A DNA stretch of 29,548 nucleotides from Allopontixanthobacter sp034376665 (GCF_034376665.1 NZ_JAXMJI010000092.1:1-29548); one strand, 5' to 3'. Shown: positions 7,590 through 16,279, counted from the stretch's first letter. Numbers and translations: made by a program. The notes: generated from the letters alone by a model not told the origin.

Positions 7590-8218
7590 TCTGGCTTCCG
7601 TTGATCGCACTCGCCTTGCTGGCGTTCGTGCTGGCTGCCTTCGTGGTCAAATTGCCGCGCAGCGGATGGGCGCTGTTCGGCGCTGCGCTGTTGTTCGGCC
7701 TGACCGGATATGCGTTGCAGGGATCCCCGGGCATGGCCGGGTCGCCGAGCACGCCGACGCCCGAAGCCAATGCCGGCAATATGGCGCTGGTCGAGGCGCG
7801 GCGGCAGATGTTCGATCCCGGCCGCCCGGCAAGCCGGTTCGTGACCGTGGCCGACGGATTTGCCCGGCGCGGCCAGTTCGAGGATGCAGCGGGGATCCTC
7901 AGCGGGGCTGTGTCGCAGAATTCGAACGACGGCGAAGCCTGGCTCGCACTGGCGAACGCGCTGGTCGAACACGCCGATGGTACGCTGACGCCCGCAGCGC
8001 TCTACGCTTATGGACAGGCGCAGGCGGTGCTGCCCAATCACCCCGGCCCTTCCTATTTCCTCGGCGTGGCTCTGATCCGGTCGGGCCGCCCGCTGGAAGC
8101 GCGGCAATTGTGGGCGCAAACGCTTGAACAGGCGCCCGCCGACGCGCCGTGGCGCGGGCAGATGGAAGAGCGCTTGGCACGGCTCGACGAGTTGCTGATG
8201 CAGGCCGTCCGCGAGTGA
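7586..8218 (+). CDS. ccmI: cytochrome c biogenesis protein CcmI/CycH (TPR)
   Basis: The 210-residue product has two N-terminal membrane segments (about residues 2-20 and 28-46) and a periplasmic region with TPR-like helices (about 85-205). One example is the repeat around GEAWLALANALVEHADG. CcmI binds apocytochrome c and delivers it to the CcmFH complex. It is shorter than the roughly 400-residue CcmI of Rhodobacter, but comparable short forms occur. It is the last gene of the overlapping ccm chain; a 122-base gap separates it from kup and no strong terminator is seen in the gap. Confidence 0.88.
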   Translation: MIWLPLIALALLAFVLAAFVVKLPRSGWALFGAALLFGLTGYALQGSPGMAGSPSTPTPEANAGNMALVEARRQMFDPGRPASRFVTVADGFARRGQFEDAAGILSGAVSQNSNDGEAWLALANALVEHADGTLTPAALYAYGQAQAVLPNHPGPSYFLGVALIRSGRPLEARQLWAQTLEQAPADAPWRGQMEERLARLDELLMQAVRE

Positions 8219-8248
8219 GACAGGTGCTGCGGGGCAGGCGGCAATCGG

Positions 8249-8277
8249 TTGCGGGTCCAAAGTGATGCTGCTAAGCG
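8249..8277 (+). promoter_or_regulatory. candidate kup promoter (Caulobacter sigma-73 style)
   Basis: TTGCGGG at 8249-8255 and GCTAAGC at 8270-8276 are 14 bases apart. This resembles the alphaproteobacterial housekeeping pattern TTGaCgS-N10-14-GCTAnAwC, which I recall from Caulobacter. It would give a leader of about 60 bases. The -10 match is partial. Confidence 0.3.
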
Positions 8278-8340
8278 CCGCCACCGCCCTTTGCGCCGCT
8301 TGAAAGGCAGCCCAGCCATGCGACCTGAATTTCCATTTCA

Positions 8341-10266
8341 ATGAGCGATACCGCAAATCATGAAATCCGGCCGCCGGTCGGAAAGGAAAGCGCCCACGGC
8401 TCCTCCATGACCAAGCTGGCGGTCGGTGCGGTCGGCATCGTGTTTGGCGACATCGGCACCAGCCCGCTTTACGCGTTTCGGGAAACCTTTGTCGGGCATC
8501 ACCCGCTCGCGCTCGACCAACTGCACGTGTATGGTGTGGTCAGCCTGATATTCTGGTCAATGACGCTGGTGGTGTCGATCCAGTATGTGACAATCCTGCT
8601 CAACGCCGACAACAAGGGGCAGGGAGGCAGCCTGGCGCTTGTCGCGCTGATTTCGCGCCAGATCGGGAAAACCAAATACGGCTGGATGACCGTGCTGCTG
8701 GGGGTCCTGGCGACATCGCTGTTCTATGGGGACAGCATGATCACGCCGGCAATTTCGGTCCTTTCGGCGGTGGAGGGGCTGACCGTGGTCCAGGAAAGCC
8801 TTGCCCCGTTGGTGATTCCCATCTCACTGGCCCTGTTGGTTGGCCTTTTCATCTTGCAGGCCCGCGGGACCCAGAAAGTCGCGGCACTCTTCGCGCCGGT
8901 GATGATCGTTTACTTTACGGTGATCGCCGGGCTGGGCCTCGTGCAGATCGTGCAGAACCCCGGCATCCTGGCGGCGCTGAACCCGTGGTATGCCGTCCAG
9001 TTTTTCCTGACCGACGGAATGCTGGCGTTTCTCGCGCTCGGTTCGGTCGTCCTGGCGGTAACCGGTTCGGAGGCGCTGTATTCCGACATGGGCCATTTCG
9101 GACGCGGCCCGATGCGCCTGTCGTGGTTCGGCTTCGTCATGCCGTGCCTGCTGCTCAATTATTTCGGCCAGGGAGCGATGATCACCAGCCTCGATGCGGA
9201 ATCCGCCGCGCGAGCGATCCAGAGCCCGTTCTACTTCCTCGCGCCCGAAATGTGGCGTCTGCCGCTGGTTTTCCTGGCCACCTTTGCCACTTTCATCGCC
9301 AGCCAGGCGGTCATCACCGGCGCATTCTCGATCACGCACCAGGCGATGCAGCTGGGTTTCATCCCGCGCCTGTCGATCCGGCATACGAGCGAGACGGAAG
9401 CCGGTCAGATCTACATTCCGGCGATGAACTGGGCGCTGATGATCGCCGTCATCATGCTGGTGCTGATGTTCCAGACCAGTTCGAGCCTTGCGTCCGCTTA
9501 CGGCATTGCAGTGACGGGTGCGGTGACGATCGATACCCTGCTGATGGCGGTCCTGCTGGTCGGTGTGTGGAAATGGAAATGGTGGTATGCCGCGCCAGTG
9601 GTGCTGGTTTTCCTGATCGTGGACGGGGCCTATTTCGCGGCCAATATGATGAAGGTCGCCGATGGCGGCTGGTTCCCGCTGCTGATCGGCGCGATAGCCT
9701 TCACCTTGCTGACCACCTGGGCCCGCGGGCGCAAGCTGATGCGCGACCGGATGACCGAAGTGGCGCTGCCGATCGAGATATTCGCCAAATCGGCGCATAA
9801 CAGCGCCACGCGCGTTTCCGGTACGGCGATCTTCATGGCCTCCAGCACCGGCGGGGTTCCTTCCGCGCTGCTGCACAATATCAAGCACAACAAGGTGCTG
9901 CACGAGCGGGTCGTGATCCTGACGGTGCAGATTGCCGAAATTCCCTATGTCGATCCGGAATGCCGGTATGAGATCCATGACCTCGGCGAAGGGTTCTTCC
10001 GCGCCGTGATCCATTACGGTTTCATGGAGGAAACCGACGTGCCCGCCGCACTGAAGCAGATGGAGATGTGCGGCGGCAAGTTCGACATGATGCAGACCAG
10101 CTTCTTCCTGTCGCGGCAGACGCTGCTGCCATCCGACAAGCCGGGAATGCCGATCTGGCGTGAGAAGATCTTCTCGTGGATGCTGCGCAATGCGGCGACC
10201 GCAATGGAGTTTTTCCGCTTGCCCACCAATCGGGTGGTCGAACTGGGCAGTCAGGTGAAAATCTGA
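8341..10266 (+). CDS. kup: low-affinity potassium transporter Kup
   Basis: This 641-residue protein belongs to the KUP/HAK/KT family of K+ uptake (K+/H+ symport) proteins. The family signature GDIGTSPLYA lies at residues 36-45, and about 12 membrane segments follow up to residue 450. A hydrophilic cytoplasmic C-terminal domain of about 190 residues comes next. Length is normal for the bacterial family (about 620-650). No good Shine-Dalgarno precedes the ATG at 8341. The Met at residue 23 (8407) is an alternative start, but the N-terminal extension is common in Kup. It converges with yciB, leaving a single base between the two stop codons. Confidence 0.96.
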   Translation: MSDTANHEIRPPVGKESAHGSSMTKLAVGAVGIVFGDIGTSPLYAFRETFVGHHPLALDQLHVYGVVSLIFWSMTLVVSIQYVTILLNADNKGQGGSLALVALISRQIGKTKYGWMTVLLGVLATSLFYGDSMITPAISVLSAVEGLTVVQESLAPLVIPISLALLVGLFILQARGTQKVAALFAPVMIVYFTVIAGLGLVQIVQNPGILAALNPWYAVQFFLTDGMLAFLALGSVVLAVTGSEALYSDMGHFGRGPMRLSWFGFVMPCLLLNYFGQGAMITSLDAESAARAIQSPFYFLAPEMWRLPLVFLATFATFIASQAVITGAFSITHQAMQLGFIPRLSIRHTSETEAGQIYIPAMNWALMIAVIMLVLMFQTSSSLASAYGIAVTGAVTIDTLLMAVLLVGVWKWKWWYAAPVVLVFLIVDGAYFAANMMKVADGGWFPLLIGAIAFTLLTTWARGRKLMRDRMTEVALPIEIFAKSAHNSATRVSGTAIFMASSTGGVPSALLHNIKHNKVLHERVVILTVQIAEIPYVDPECRYEIHDLGEGFFRAVIHYGFMEETDVPAALKQMEMCGGKFDMMQTSFFLSRQTLLPSDKPGMPIWREKIFSWMLRNAATAMEFFRLPTNRVVELGSQVKI

Positions 10267-10267
10267 C

Positions 10268-10936
10268 TCATCCGACGGGCGGCGGATTCTGCTCTTCTTC
10301 CTCCACCCCTTCCGCGCCCAGACCATGCCTCAGCAGCATCGGGATCTGGGAAAAGGTGAACAGGAAGGTCAGCGGCATGAACACCCAGAACTTCGCCCAC
10401 AGCCAGCTTTCGAAACTGGCGAAAGCGACGATGCCTTCGTTGAGTACGGCGAGGAACAGGAAGAATATCCCCCAGTTGCGCGACAGGATCAGCCAGCCTT
10501 CGTCCGACAATCCCTCGAACGCGGCTTCGAGCAGGATTTTGAGCACGGCGCGGCCTATCCACCAGCCGATCAGCAGAGCGGCGCCGAAAACTACGTAAAC
10601 CGCCGTCGGCTTCGCCTGAATCCATCGCTGATCGCCGGAGTAGATGGTTATGCCGCCGAACACGATGATCAGGCCAGTGGACAGCCACAGCATCGGCGAG
10701 ACCTTGCCCAACCGCCATTTCGACACCGCGAGCGCGATGATCGCTGCGACCATGAAGGCAGCGGTGCCTTTGATCGTGGCGGCAATCTGGCCCGCGAGGT
10801 TCTCCCCATCGGGTTTCGACCACAGATAGACGCCGAGGAACACCAGCAGCGGGCCGTAATCGACGGCCACGTTCAGCCAACCGGAACCCTGGTTCTTTTT
10901 CCGGGGTGCAGGGGAATAGGGAGACTTCTCGGACAT
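10268..10936 (-). CDS. yciB: inner-membrane septation protein A homologue (YciB/IspZ)
   Basis: The 222-residue hydrophobic protein has about five or six membrane segments. Motifs such as VDYGPLLVFL (residues 25-34), WIQAKPT and NEGIVAF are typical of the YciB (formerly IspZ/intracellular septation protein A) family. In E. coli YciB contributes to envelope integrity and interacts with divisome and elongation components; the exact activity is unknown. It is longer than E. coli YciB (179) owing to a hydrophilic N-terminus and an acidic C-terminal tail. AGGAA lies before the start, and the ATG overlaps the ftsY stop by one base, making it the fourth gene of the dapF-mtaB-ftsY-yciB unit. Confidence 0.93.
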   Translation of the reverse strand: MSEKSPYSPAPRKKNQGSGWLNVAVDYGPLLVFLGVYLWSKPDGENLAGQIAATIKGTAAFMVAAIIALAVSKWRLGKVSPMLWLSTGLIIVFGGITIYSGDQRWIQAKPTAVYVVFGAALLIGWWIGRAVLKILLEAAFEGLSDEGWLILSRNWGIFFLFLAVLNEGIVAFASFESWLWAKFWVFMPLTFLFTFSQIPMLLRHGLGAEGVEEEEQNPPPVG

Positions 10937-11859
10937 CAGGCAATTCCTGCAATGACTTTGGCGACCAGGTCGGGATCGAAGGGCCGCAGATCGTCGATTT
11001 TCTCGCCCACGCCGATGGCGTGGATCGGCAGGCCGTATTGCTGCGCCGCCGCGACCAGCACGCCGCCGCGCGCGGTACCGTCCAGCTTGGTCATGATCAG
11101 CCCCGTAACCCCCGCCACCTGTTTAAAGATTTCGATCTGCGACAGCGCGTTCTGGCCGTTGGTCGCGTCCAGCACCAGCACCACGTCGTGCGGTGCCTCG
11201 GGATTGAGACGGCCGAGCACGCGGCGGATCTTTTCCAGCTCGTCCATCAGCTCGCGCTTGTTCTGAAGCCGGCCGGCAGTATCGACTATCAGCGCGTCGA
11301 TGCCCTGGACGGTCGCCGCCTTCACCGCGTCGAACACGATACTGGCGGGATCGCCGCCTTCCGGCCCGCGGATCAGCGGCACGTTAATCCGCTCGGCCCA
11401 GGTGGCCAGCTGACCGATCGCGGCGGCGCGGAATGTATCCCCGGCGGCCAGCATGACGCCGTAATCGTCTTCCTGGAACAGATGCGCGAGCTTGGCGATG
11501 GTGGTGGTCTTGCCGCTGCCGTTGACGCCGATAACCAGGATCACCTGAGGGCGGGGGAAGGCGGTAATTTCCAGCGGAATGGCGACGGGACGCAGAATTT
11601 CGGCAATTTCTTCCGCGACCGCCTCTTTTAGCTCCCGCTCGGTGATGTTCAGGCCGAAGCGCTTGTCCGACAGGCTGGCGCGGATGCGCGCCGCCGCCGC
11701 TGGGCCGAGATCGGACACGATCAGCGCGTCCTCGAGATTGTCGAGCGTCGCATCGTCCAGCCGGGCCGTGCCGACCACGCCGGAAAGGTTGCTCGACAGC
11801 CGTTCGGATGTCTTGCGGAAGCCGCCGAAGACCCGTTCCTTCCAGCTTGTTTCGCTCAT
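10936..11859 (-). CDS. ftsY: signal recognition particle receptor FtsY
   Basis: FtsY is the SRP-receptor GTPase that docks ribosome-nascent-chain-SRP complexes to the membrane translocon. The 307 residues comprise the four-helix N domain (about 1-95) and the G domain. Visible motifs are the P-loop GVNGSGKTT (111-119), DTFRAAA (141-147), DTAGR (193-197) and TKLD (257-260). The long acidic A domain of enterobacterial FtsY is lacking, as in many alphaproteobacteria. A purine-rich AAAAGGG precedes the start. The start overlaps mtaB by four bases and the stop overlaps yciB by one. Confidence 0.97.
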   Translation of the reverse strand: MSETSWKERVFGGFRKTSERLSSNLSGVVGTARLDDATLDNLEDALIVSDLGPAAAARIRASLSDKRFGLNITERELKEAVAEEIAEILRPVAIPLEITAFPRPQVILVIGVNGSGKTTTIAKLAHLFQEDDYGVMLAAGDTFRAAAIGQLATWAERINVPLIRGPEGGDPASIVFDAVKAATVQGIDALIVDTAGRLQNKRELMDELEKIRRVLGRLNPEAPHDVVLVLDATNGQNALSQIEIFKQVAGVTGLIMTKLDGTARGGVLVAAAQQYGLPIHAIGVGEKIDDLRPFDPDLVAKVIAGIA

Positions 11860-13031
11860 CGCAGCAGACCCTTTTCATGCGCGACCGGGGTAACGGTCAC
11901 AACCGCGCCGGGTGCCGCGCCGTCGGGGACGGCAACCCGCGCGAAATCGGGCGCATGGCCGGTTCCGTCACGCTCCGCAAGGACCTGCAGCGGCTTGCCG
12001 ATATGCGAGTCGAGCCAGCGTTCCCGGCGCTGGATCACTCGTCCGCGCAAGTCGGCGGCGCGCTGCTTGATGACCGGTGCCGCAACTTGCGGCATCCGGG
12101 CTGCAGGCGTGCCGGGGCGGGGCGAATAGGGGAAGATATGGCCGTGAACGATATCCAGCTCCTCGATGATCGACAGATTGGCGGCGTGCATGGTCTCGTC
12201 CTCGGTCGGGAAGCCCGCGATCAGATCCGCACCGATGGCTAGGTCCGGTCGGCGTTGGCGCAGCCGGTCCACCAGTTCCGCAGCGTCGCGCCGGGAATGC
12301 CGCCGCTTCATGCGCTTCAGGATCAGGTCGTGACCGTGCTGCAGCGACAGATGGAGATGCGGCATCACGCGGGGTTCGGACGCGAACAGTTCGAACAGCA
12401 GCGGGTCGATCTCGATCCCGTCGAGCGAGGACATTCGGACGCGGGGCAATTGGGGAAATTCCTCGAGAATCGCCAGCACCAGCTGGCCCAGCTGCGGTTT
12501 GCCCGGCAGGTCCTGGCCCCAGCTTGTCACATCGACTCCGGTCAGGACGATTTCCGCCGCGCCGAAGTCCATGCAGCGCCCGACTTCCTGCAGCACCTCG
12601 GCAATCGTCAGCGACCGGCTCGGCCCGCGCCCCTGCGGAATGACGCAGAATGTGCAGGCGTGATCGCAGCCGTTCTGCACCGCCACGAAACCGCGGCTAT
12701 GGCCGGAGGGAACCGGCGGCGCGGCGGCGGGGACGTTCCACGCCCGCGCGTCCAGCTTGTCGGCATTCGCAATCAATCCGTCGACTTCGGGCATGGCCGA
12801 CAGCTGTTCGCGTTCGATATCCGCCGCGCAGCCGGTAACCAGCAGCCGCGCGCCGGGCTGTTCCCTCCGGGCGCGGCGGATCGCCTGGCGGGTATGGCGC
12901 ACAGCCTCCGCCGTGACGGCGCAGCTGTTGACCACCACCAGCCCGGTTTCGCCTGCCAGCATCGCGCGGATGCGCTCGCCTTCCGCGAGATTGAGCCGGC
13001 ATCCCAGGGTAATCACGTCAGCGGGCTTCAT
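11856..13031 (-). CDS. mtaB: tRNA methylthiotransferase, MtaB type
   Basis: This 391-residue radical SAM enzyme belongs to the MiaB/MtaB/RimO family. The N-terminal UPF0004 domain supplies one iron-sulfur cluster through C11, C37 and C68 (TLGCRLN, VNSCAVT, VTGCAA). The radical SAM motif CDHACTFC gives C122, C126 and C129 for the second. A shortened C-terminal TRAM-like region follows. The TLGCRLN start and overall length favour MtaB, which methylthiolates t6A37 to ms2t6A in tRNAs reading ANN codons, over MiaB or RimO. It overlaps dapF and ftsY by ATGA at both ends. Confidence 0.92.
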   Translation of the reverse strand: MKPADVITLGCRLNLAEGERIRAMLAGETGLVVVNSCAVTAEAVRHTRQAIRRARREQPGARLLVTGCAADIEREQLSAMPEVDGLIANADKLDARAWNVPAAAPPVPSGHSRGFVAVQNGCDHACTFCVIPQGRGPSRSLTIAEVLQEVGRCMDFGAAEIVLTGVDVTSWGQDLPGKPQLGQLVLAILEEFPQLPRVRMSSLDGIEIDPLLFELFASEPRVMPHLHLSLQHGHDLILKRMKRRHSRRDAAELVDRLRQRRPDLAIGADLIAGFPTEDETMHAANLSIIEELDIVHGHIFPYSPRPGTPAARMPQVAAPVIKQRAADLRGRVIQRRERWLDSHIGKPLQVLAERDGTGHAPDFARVAVPDGAAPGAVVTVTPVAHEKGLLR

Positions 13032-13849
13032 GCGTAATCGCCCCAGTCAAACGTTCCGCGAAAGGATTCGCTGGCCGGACCGGTCATAATGATCCTGCCC
13101 GCCTCGTTCCATTCGACGGTCAGCGCGCCGCCCGGGAGCGCTACGCGGGTCTCGCGCCCGACAAGCCCCCGCCGCATCGCCGCGATTGCCGTGGCGCAGG
13201 CACCGGTGCCGCAGGCGCGGGTCAGGCCGGCGCCGCGTTCCCATACGCGCAGGCGGATCGCTTCGGGGCTTTCGATCGTGGCGACATTGACGTTGATCCC
13301 GGCGGGGAACAGCGGATCGGTTTCAATCTGCGGCCCGAGTCGGTCCAGCGGCACGGCGTCGCAATCCTCGACGAAGAACACCACGTGCGGATTGCCGACA
13401 TTGACGCTGGCGGGCTGATCCAGCCCCTCCCACGCCACCGGCATGTTCAACGTGTCCATCGCATAGGCGAGCGGGATGGCTTCCCATTCGAATTCGGGTG
13501 TACCCATGTCGATCCGGGCACCGTGGCCGACGGGTTCGATATGGATGATTCCGCCGCCGGTTTCGACCGCAGCCTTCGCCCCGTGAAGCAAGGCAACCGC
13601 GCGCGAGGCGTTCCCGCAGGCTTCGACCTCGCCGCCGTCGGCGTTGAAGATGCGCATCGCGAAATCGGCCACATCCGAGGATTGCAGCAGGATCACCTGG
13701 TCGCATCCTATCCCGGTATGCCGGTCGGCCAGGGCAGCGGCCACCGCGTTGCTGATCGGCGGCAAGGGATCGGCGCGCGCGTCCAGCACGACGAAATCAT
13801 TGCCGAGGCCGTGCATCTTGATGAATGGAACACGCATGATCAGGCGCAT
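13028..13849 (-). CDS. dapF: diaminopimelate epimerase
   Basis: DapF interconverts LL- and meso-diaminopimelate, supplying lysine and peptidoglycan precursors. The 273-residue product carries both catalytic cysteines: C78 in EACGNASR and C213 in TRACGTGACA. The N-terminal FIKMHGLGNDFVVLD motif is also diagnostic. Two in-frame ATGs, 13849 and 13837, are possible; the second would remove only four residues. It is the first gene of a four-gene minus-strand unit and overlaps mtaB by four bases. Confidence 0.97.
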   Translation of the reverse strand: MRLIMRVPFIKMHGLGNDFVVLDARADPLPPISNAVAAALADRHTGIGCDQVILLQSSDVADFAMRIFNADGGEVEACGNASRAVALLHGAKAAVETGGGIIHIEPVGHGARIDMGTPEFEWEAIPLAYAMDTLNMPVAWEGLDQPASVNVGNPHVVFFVEDCDAVPLDRLGPQIETDPLFPAGINVNVATIESPEAIRLRVWERGAGLTRACGTGACATAIAAMRRGLVGRETRVALPGGALTVEWNEAGRIIMTGPASESFRGTFDWGDYA

Positions 13850-13914
13850 CTATGCGTCCGCAGCGGGATCGTCCAGTTTTGCCTTCGGGCCAGCCGGAAA
13901 GCCGGGTTAGGCAG

Positions 13915-15606
13915 TCAGGCGCCGCTGCCGCCCGCCTTGAGCTGCGGTTCGGCACCAGCAGCCTCTTGCCCGGCGGACTCGCGCGGCTGCGCTGGAACGG
14001 TTGCGGCGTTCGCCCGATAGCGACCGAGAGTCGCCAATCTGTGCTTCACTTCGGAAGCGGTTTCCGGCAGCCCGTAGTGATAACCCTGACCCTTGAGCGG
14101 CCCCATGGTCTTGAGCAATTCGAGGGTTTCCTCATCTTCGATACCTTCGGCGGTAATCGGGATCGAGAAGCCGTCACCAAGCGAAATGATAGCGTCGATG
14201 ATCTTGGTGCCCGGTTCGCGCTTGCCGCGCGCCAGATCACCCACGAAACTGCGATCGATCTTCAGCCGGTCGAACGGCAGCGACTGCAGCTGCGAAAGAC
14301 TGGAATAGCCGGTGCCGAAATCGTCCAGGCTGATCCGGATTCCCTGGTTTCTCAGGCTGGTGATCATCGAACGGACGAGGGCGAGATTCTCGTGCAGGCA
14401 GGATTCGGTGATTTCGATCTCGAGCCGCTGGGCAGGGAAATTGTGCTTCACCAGCAATTTCAGCATTTTCTGGGCAAACCACGGATCCCGCAGCTGGACC
14501 GGCGAGATGTTGACCGACAGGGTAATCCTGGGGTCCCATTGACCGGCATCCACCAGCGCCTGTTCGATCAACTGACCGGACAAGTCCCCGATCGCGCCCA
14601 TTTCTTCCGCAACGGGAATGAATATGTCGGGGTTTACGACGCCAAGTTCCGGCGAATTCCACCGCGCGAGCATTTCGAAGCCGGCGATCTCTCCGGTGTG
14701 GAGATCGATCTGCTGTTCGTAATAGGGCACGAATTCGCCATTGTTCAGGCCCCGGCGAATGCCCGCCTCCAATTCGTTACGCAGCTTCAGTTGGTATTCC
14801 ATATCGGATTCGAACCAGAAATAGCGGTTCCGGCCCTGTTTCTTGGCATGATACATGGCGATATCGGCGTAATGGAGAAGGCATTCCGCATCCAGCGGCC
14901 CAATCGCCGGATCGGAGCTGGTTTCGGTGGTGGAAATACCCGCGGAAATGGTGATTTCCACTTTCTGATCTCCGCTCGAAATCGGCTGGGACACGGTTTC
15001 GATCAGCCGTTCGACGAGTTGATCGACGCGGTCGCGGTTGGAATTCTCGAAACTGATGACGCAGGCGAATTCATCCCCGCCCAGGCGCGCCAGAAGGCTT
15101 CCGGGAGGCAGCATGCTCTGCATCCGCTGAGCCGTGGTTTTCAAAACCAGATCGCCCACCTGATGGCCGTTGCAATCGTTGATCTGTTTAAAATTATCCA
15201 GATCGAACATGATAAAGGCGGTTAGATTTCCCGTCTGTTTCGCCTGTTCGATCAATGCATCCGTTTCCGGCGTGATGCTCCGGCGGTTCAGGCAATTGGT
15301 GAGCACGTCGGTTTCGGCCAACAGCCGGGCGCTTTCCTCCGCCTTCCGATGGTGATCCAGTTCTTGCAGCAATTCGCTGTAGCGGCGCCAGCCGAAGATG
15401 ATCAGGGCAATGTTGAGCAGGAGCGCGTTGACCAGCATTGTATCCGGCCCCGGCCCGGTGCCTGCCCAGTTCTTGACAACCTCCGGCAGTACCGCACCAC
15501 CGATCCCGACGAACATCAGGATTGCGGCAGCAGAAATGCCCAGCGCAACGAAATCCCGCCCGGCGGTATTCTGCGTGGCTTTCCGAAGGGCAGTCTGTTC
15601 GGTCAT
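13915..15606 (-). CDS. membrane GGDEF-EAL cyclic-di-GMP protein
   Basis: The 563-residue protein has two predicted membrane segments (about 20-40 and 57-73), a short linker helix, a GGDEF domain (about 97-265) and an EAL domain (about 275-535). The cyclase signature GGDEF (176-180) is intact, but the residues five positions upstream do not form an RxxD inhibitory site. In the EAL domain the first motif reads EML (311-313), retaining the metal-binding Glu. NISPVQL, EITES, DDFGTGYSS, KIDRSFV and AEGIE are all present, so phosphodiesterase activity is likely. No separate sensor domain is seen; the membrane part may sense. A GAGAG precedes the ATG. The last 30 residues are low-complexity. Confidence 0.95.
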   Translation of the reverse strand: MTEQTALRKATQNTAGRDFVALGISAAAILMFVGIGGAVLPEVVKNWAGTGPGPDTMLVNALLLNIALIIFGWRRYSELLQELDHHRKAEESARLLAETDVLTNCLNRRSITPETDALIEQAKQTGNLTAFIMFDLDNFKQINDCNGHQVGDLVLKTTAQRMQSMLPPGSLLARLGGDEFACVISFENSNRDRVDQLVERLIETVSQPISSGDQKVEITISAGISTTETSSDPAIGPLDAECLLHYADIAMYHAKKQGRNRYFWFESDMEYQLKLRNELEAGIRRGLNNGEFVPYYEQQIDLHTGEIAGFEMLARWNSPELGVVNPDIFIPVAEEMGAIGDLSGQLIEQALVDAGQWDPRITLSVNISPVQLRDPWFAQKMLKLLVKHNFPAQRLEIEITESCLHENLALVRSMITSLRNQGIRISLDDFGTGYSSLSQLQSLPFDRLKIDRSFVGDLARGKREPGTKIIDAIISLGDGFSIPITAEGIEDEETLELLKTMGPLKGQGYHYGLPETASEVKHRLATLGRYRANAATVPAQPRESAGQEAAGAEPQLKAGGSGA

Positions 15607-15686
15607 CTCTCTCGCAACTTCCGTACTGCTCGCAGCAAGGTTATTTGGCTTCTGGACATCGATGCTCGTTTGATAGCTGCAGCTGC

Positions 15687-15701
15687 TAAAGATCGGGTTA
15701 A
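15687..15701. promoter_or_regulatory. CtrA-like box TAAA-N7-TTAA
   Basis: TAAA, seven bases (GATCGGG) and TTAA resemble the CtrA consensus TTAA-N7-TTAA, with one mismatch. It lies about 80 bases upstream of the GGDEF-EAL start and 127 bases upstream of the EVE gene. A near copy recurs at 16331-16345. Confidence 0.4.
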
Positions 15702-15777
15702 TGTCTTGCGGGGACAGGGCAATCCGCTGTGATCGCGCCGCCGCGGACGCACTTCGGCTTAGGCAGTAGCCGTGCGC

Positions 15778-15795
15778 GCGATAGGCCGCTATCGC
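15778..15795. promoter_or_regulatory. inverted repeat upstream of the EVE gene
   Basis: GCGATAG (15778-15784) and CTATCGC (15789-15795) form a perfect 7-bp inverted repeat with a 4-base centre, about 20 bases before the EVE ribosome-binding site. It could be an operator or an mRNA hairpin; no T run follows. Confidence 0.42.
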
Positions 15796-15827
15796 CCCAG
15801 AACCCGACCGATTAATGGAGTGCTTGA

Positions 15828-16238
15828 ATGCCGCGTTACTGGCTGATGAAATCCGAACCCGATGTCTATGGCTGGGACGATCTGGTTGCAGAGGGCGAGG
15901 GCACCTGGGACGGTGTGCGCAATCACCGGGCCAAGAACAATCTGGCGGCGATGGAAGTCGGTGATCCGGTGTTCTTCTATCATTCGAATATCGGGCTGGA
16001 GATCGTCGGGATTGCCGAGGTGAGCGAGGCGGGCCTGACCGATCCGACCGACCCGGAAGGCAAATGGGCTGCGGTCAGGATCGTCCCCAAAACCCGCCTG
16101 CCCAAACCCGTCACCTTGAAGCAGGTGAAGGCCGAACCGCAGCTGGCCGAGATGGAGCTGGTCAAGCTGATGCGCCTGTCCGTCAGCGAAGTCCGACCCG
16201 AGGAATGGGCGACCGTGCTGTCGATGGCCGGAGCCTGA
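15828..16238 (+). CDS. EVE domain protein
   Basis: The 136-residue protein is a single EVE domain, a PUA-like fold thought to bind modified bases in RNA or DNA. The opening YWLMKSEPDVYGWDDL, the WDGVRNHRAKNNL segment and the GDPVFFYHSN strand are hallmarks of the family, which includes human THYN1. GGAG at 15817-15820 supports the ATG. It is a stand-alone protein with no restriction or helicase fusion. The GGDEF-EAL gene diverges from it; the 63-residue protein lies 116 bases downstream. Confidence 0.93.
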   Translation: MPRYWLMKSEPDVYGWDDLVAEGEGTWDGVRNHRAKNNLAAMEVGDPVFFYHSNIGLEIVGIAEVSEAGLTDPTDPEGKWAAVRIVPKTRLPKPVTLKQVKAEPQLAEMELVKLMRLSVSEVRPEEWATVLSMAGA

Positions 16239-16279
16239 TTCCAGCTGTCCCTCGGCGCGCAGCCGCTTGCTGAACAAAC

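Noticed and set aside
8824..10326. Minus-strand open frame of 500 codons
   Set aside because: It is the mirror of kup; composition is His/Gln/Arg-rich as expected for antisense of a membrane protein.
13852..15225. Plus-strand open frame of 457 codons
   Set aside because: It is antisense to the GGDEF-EAL gene, which has all catalytic motifs in place.
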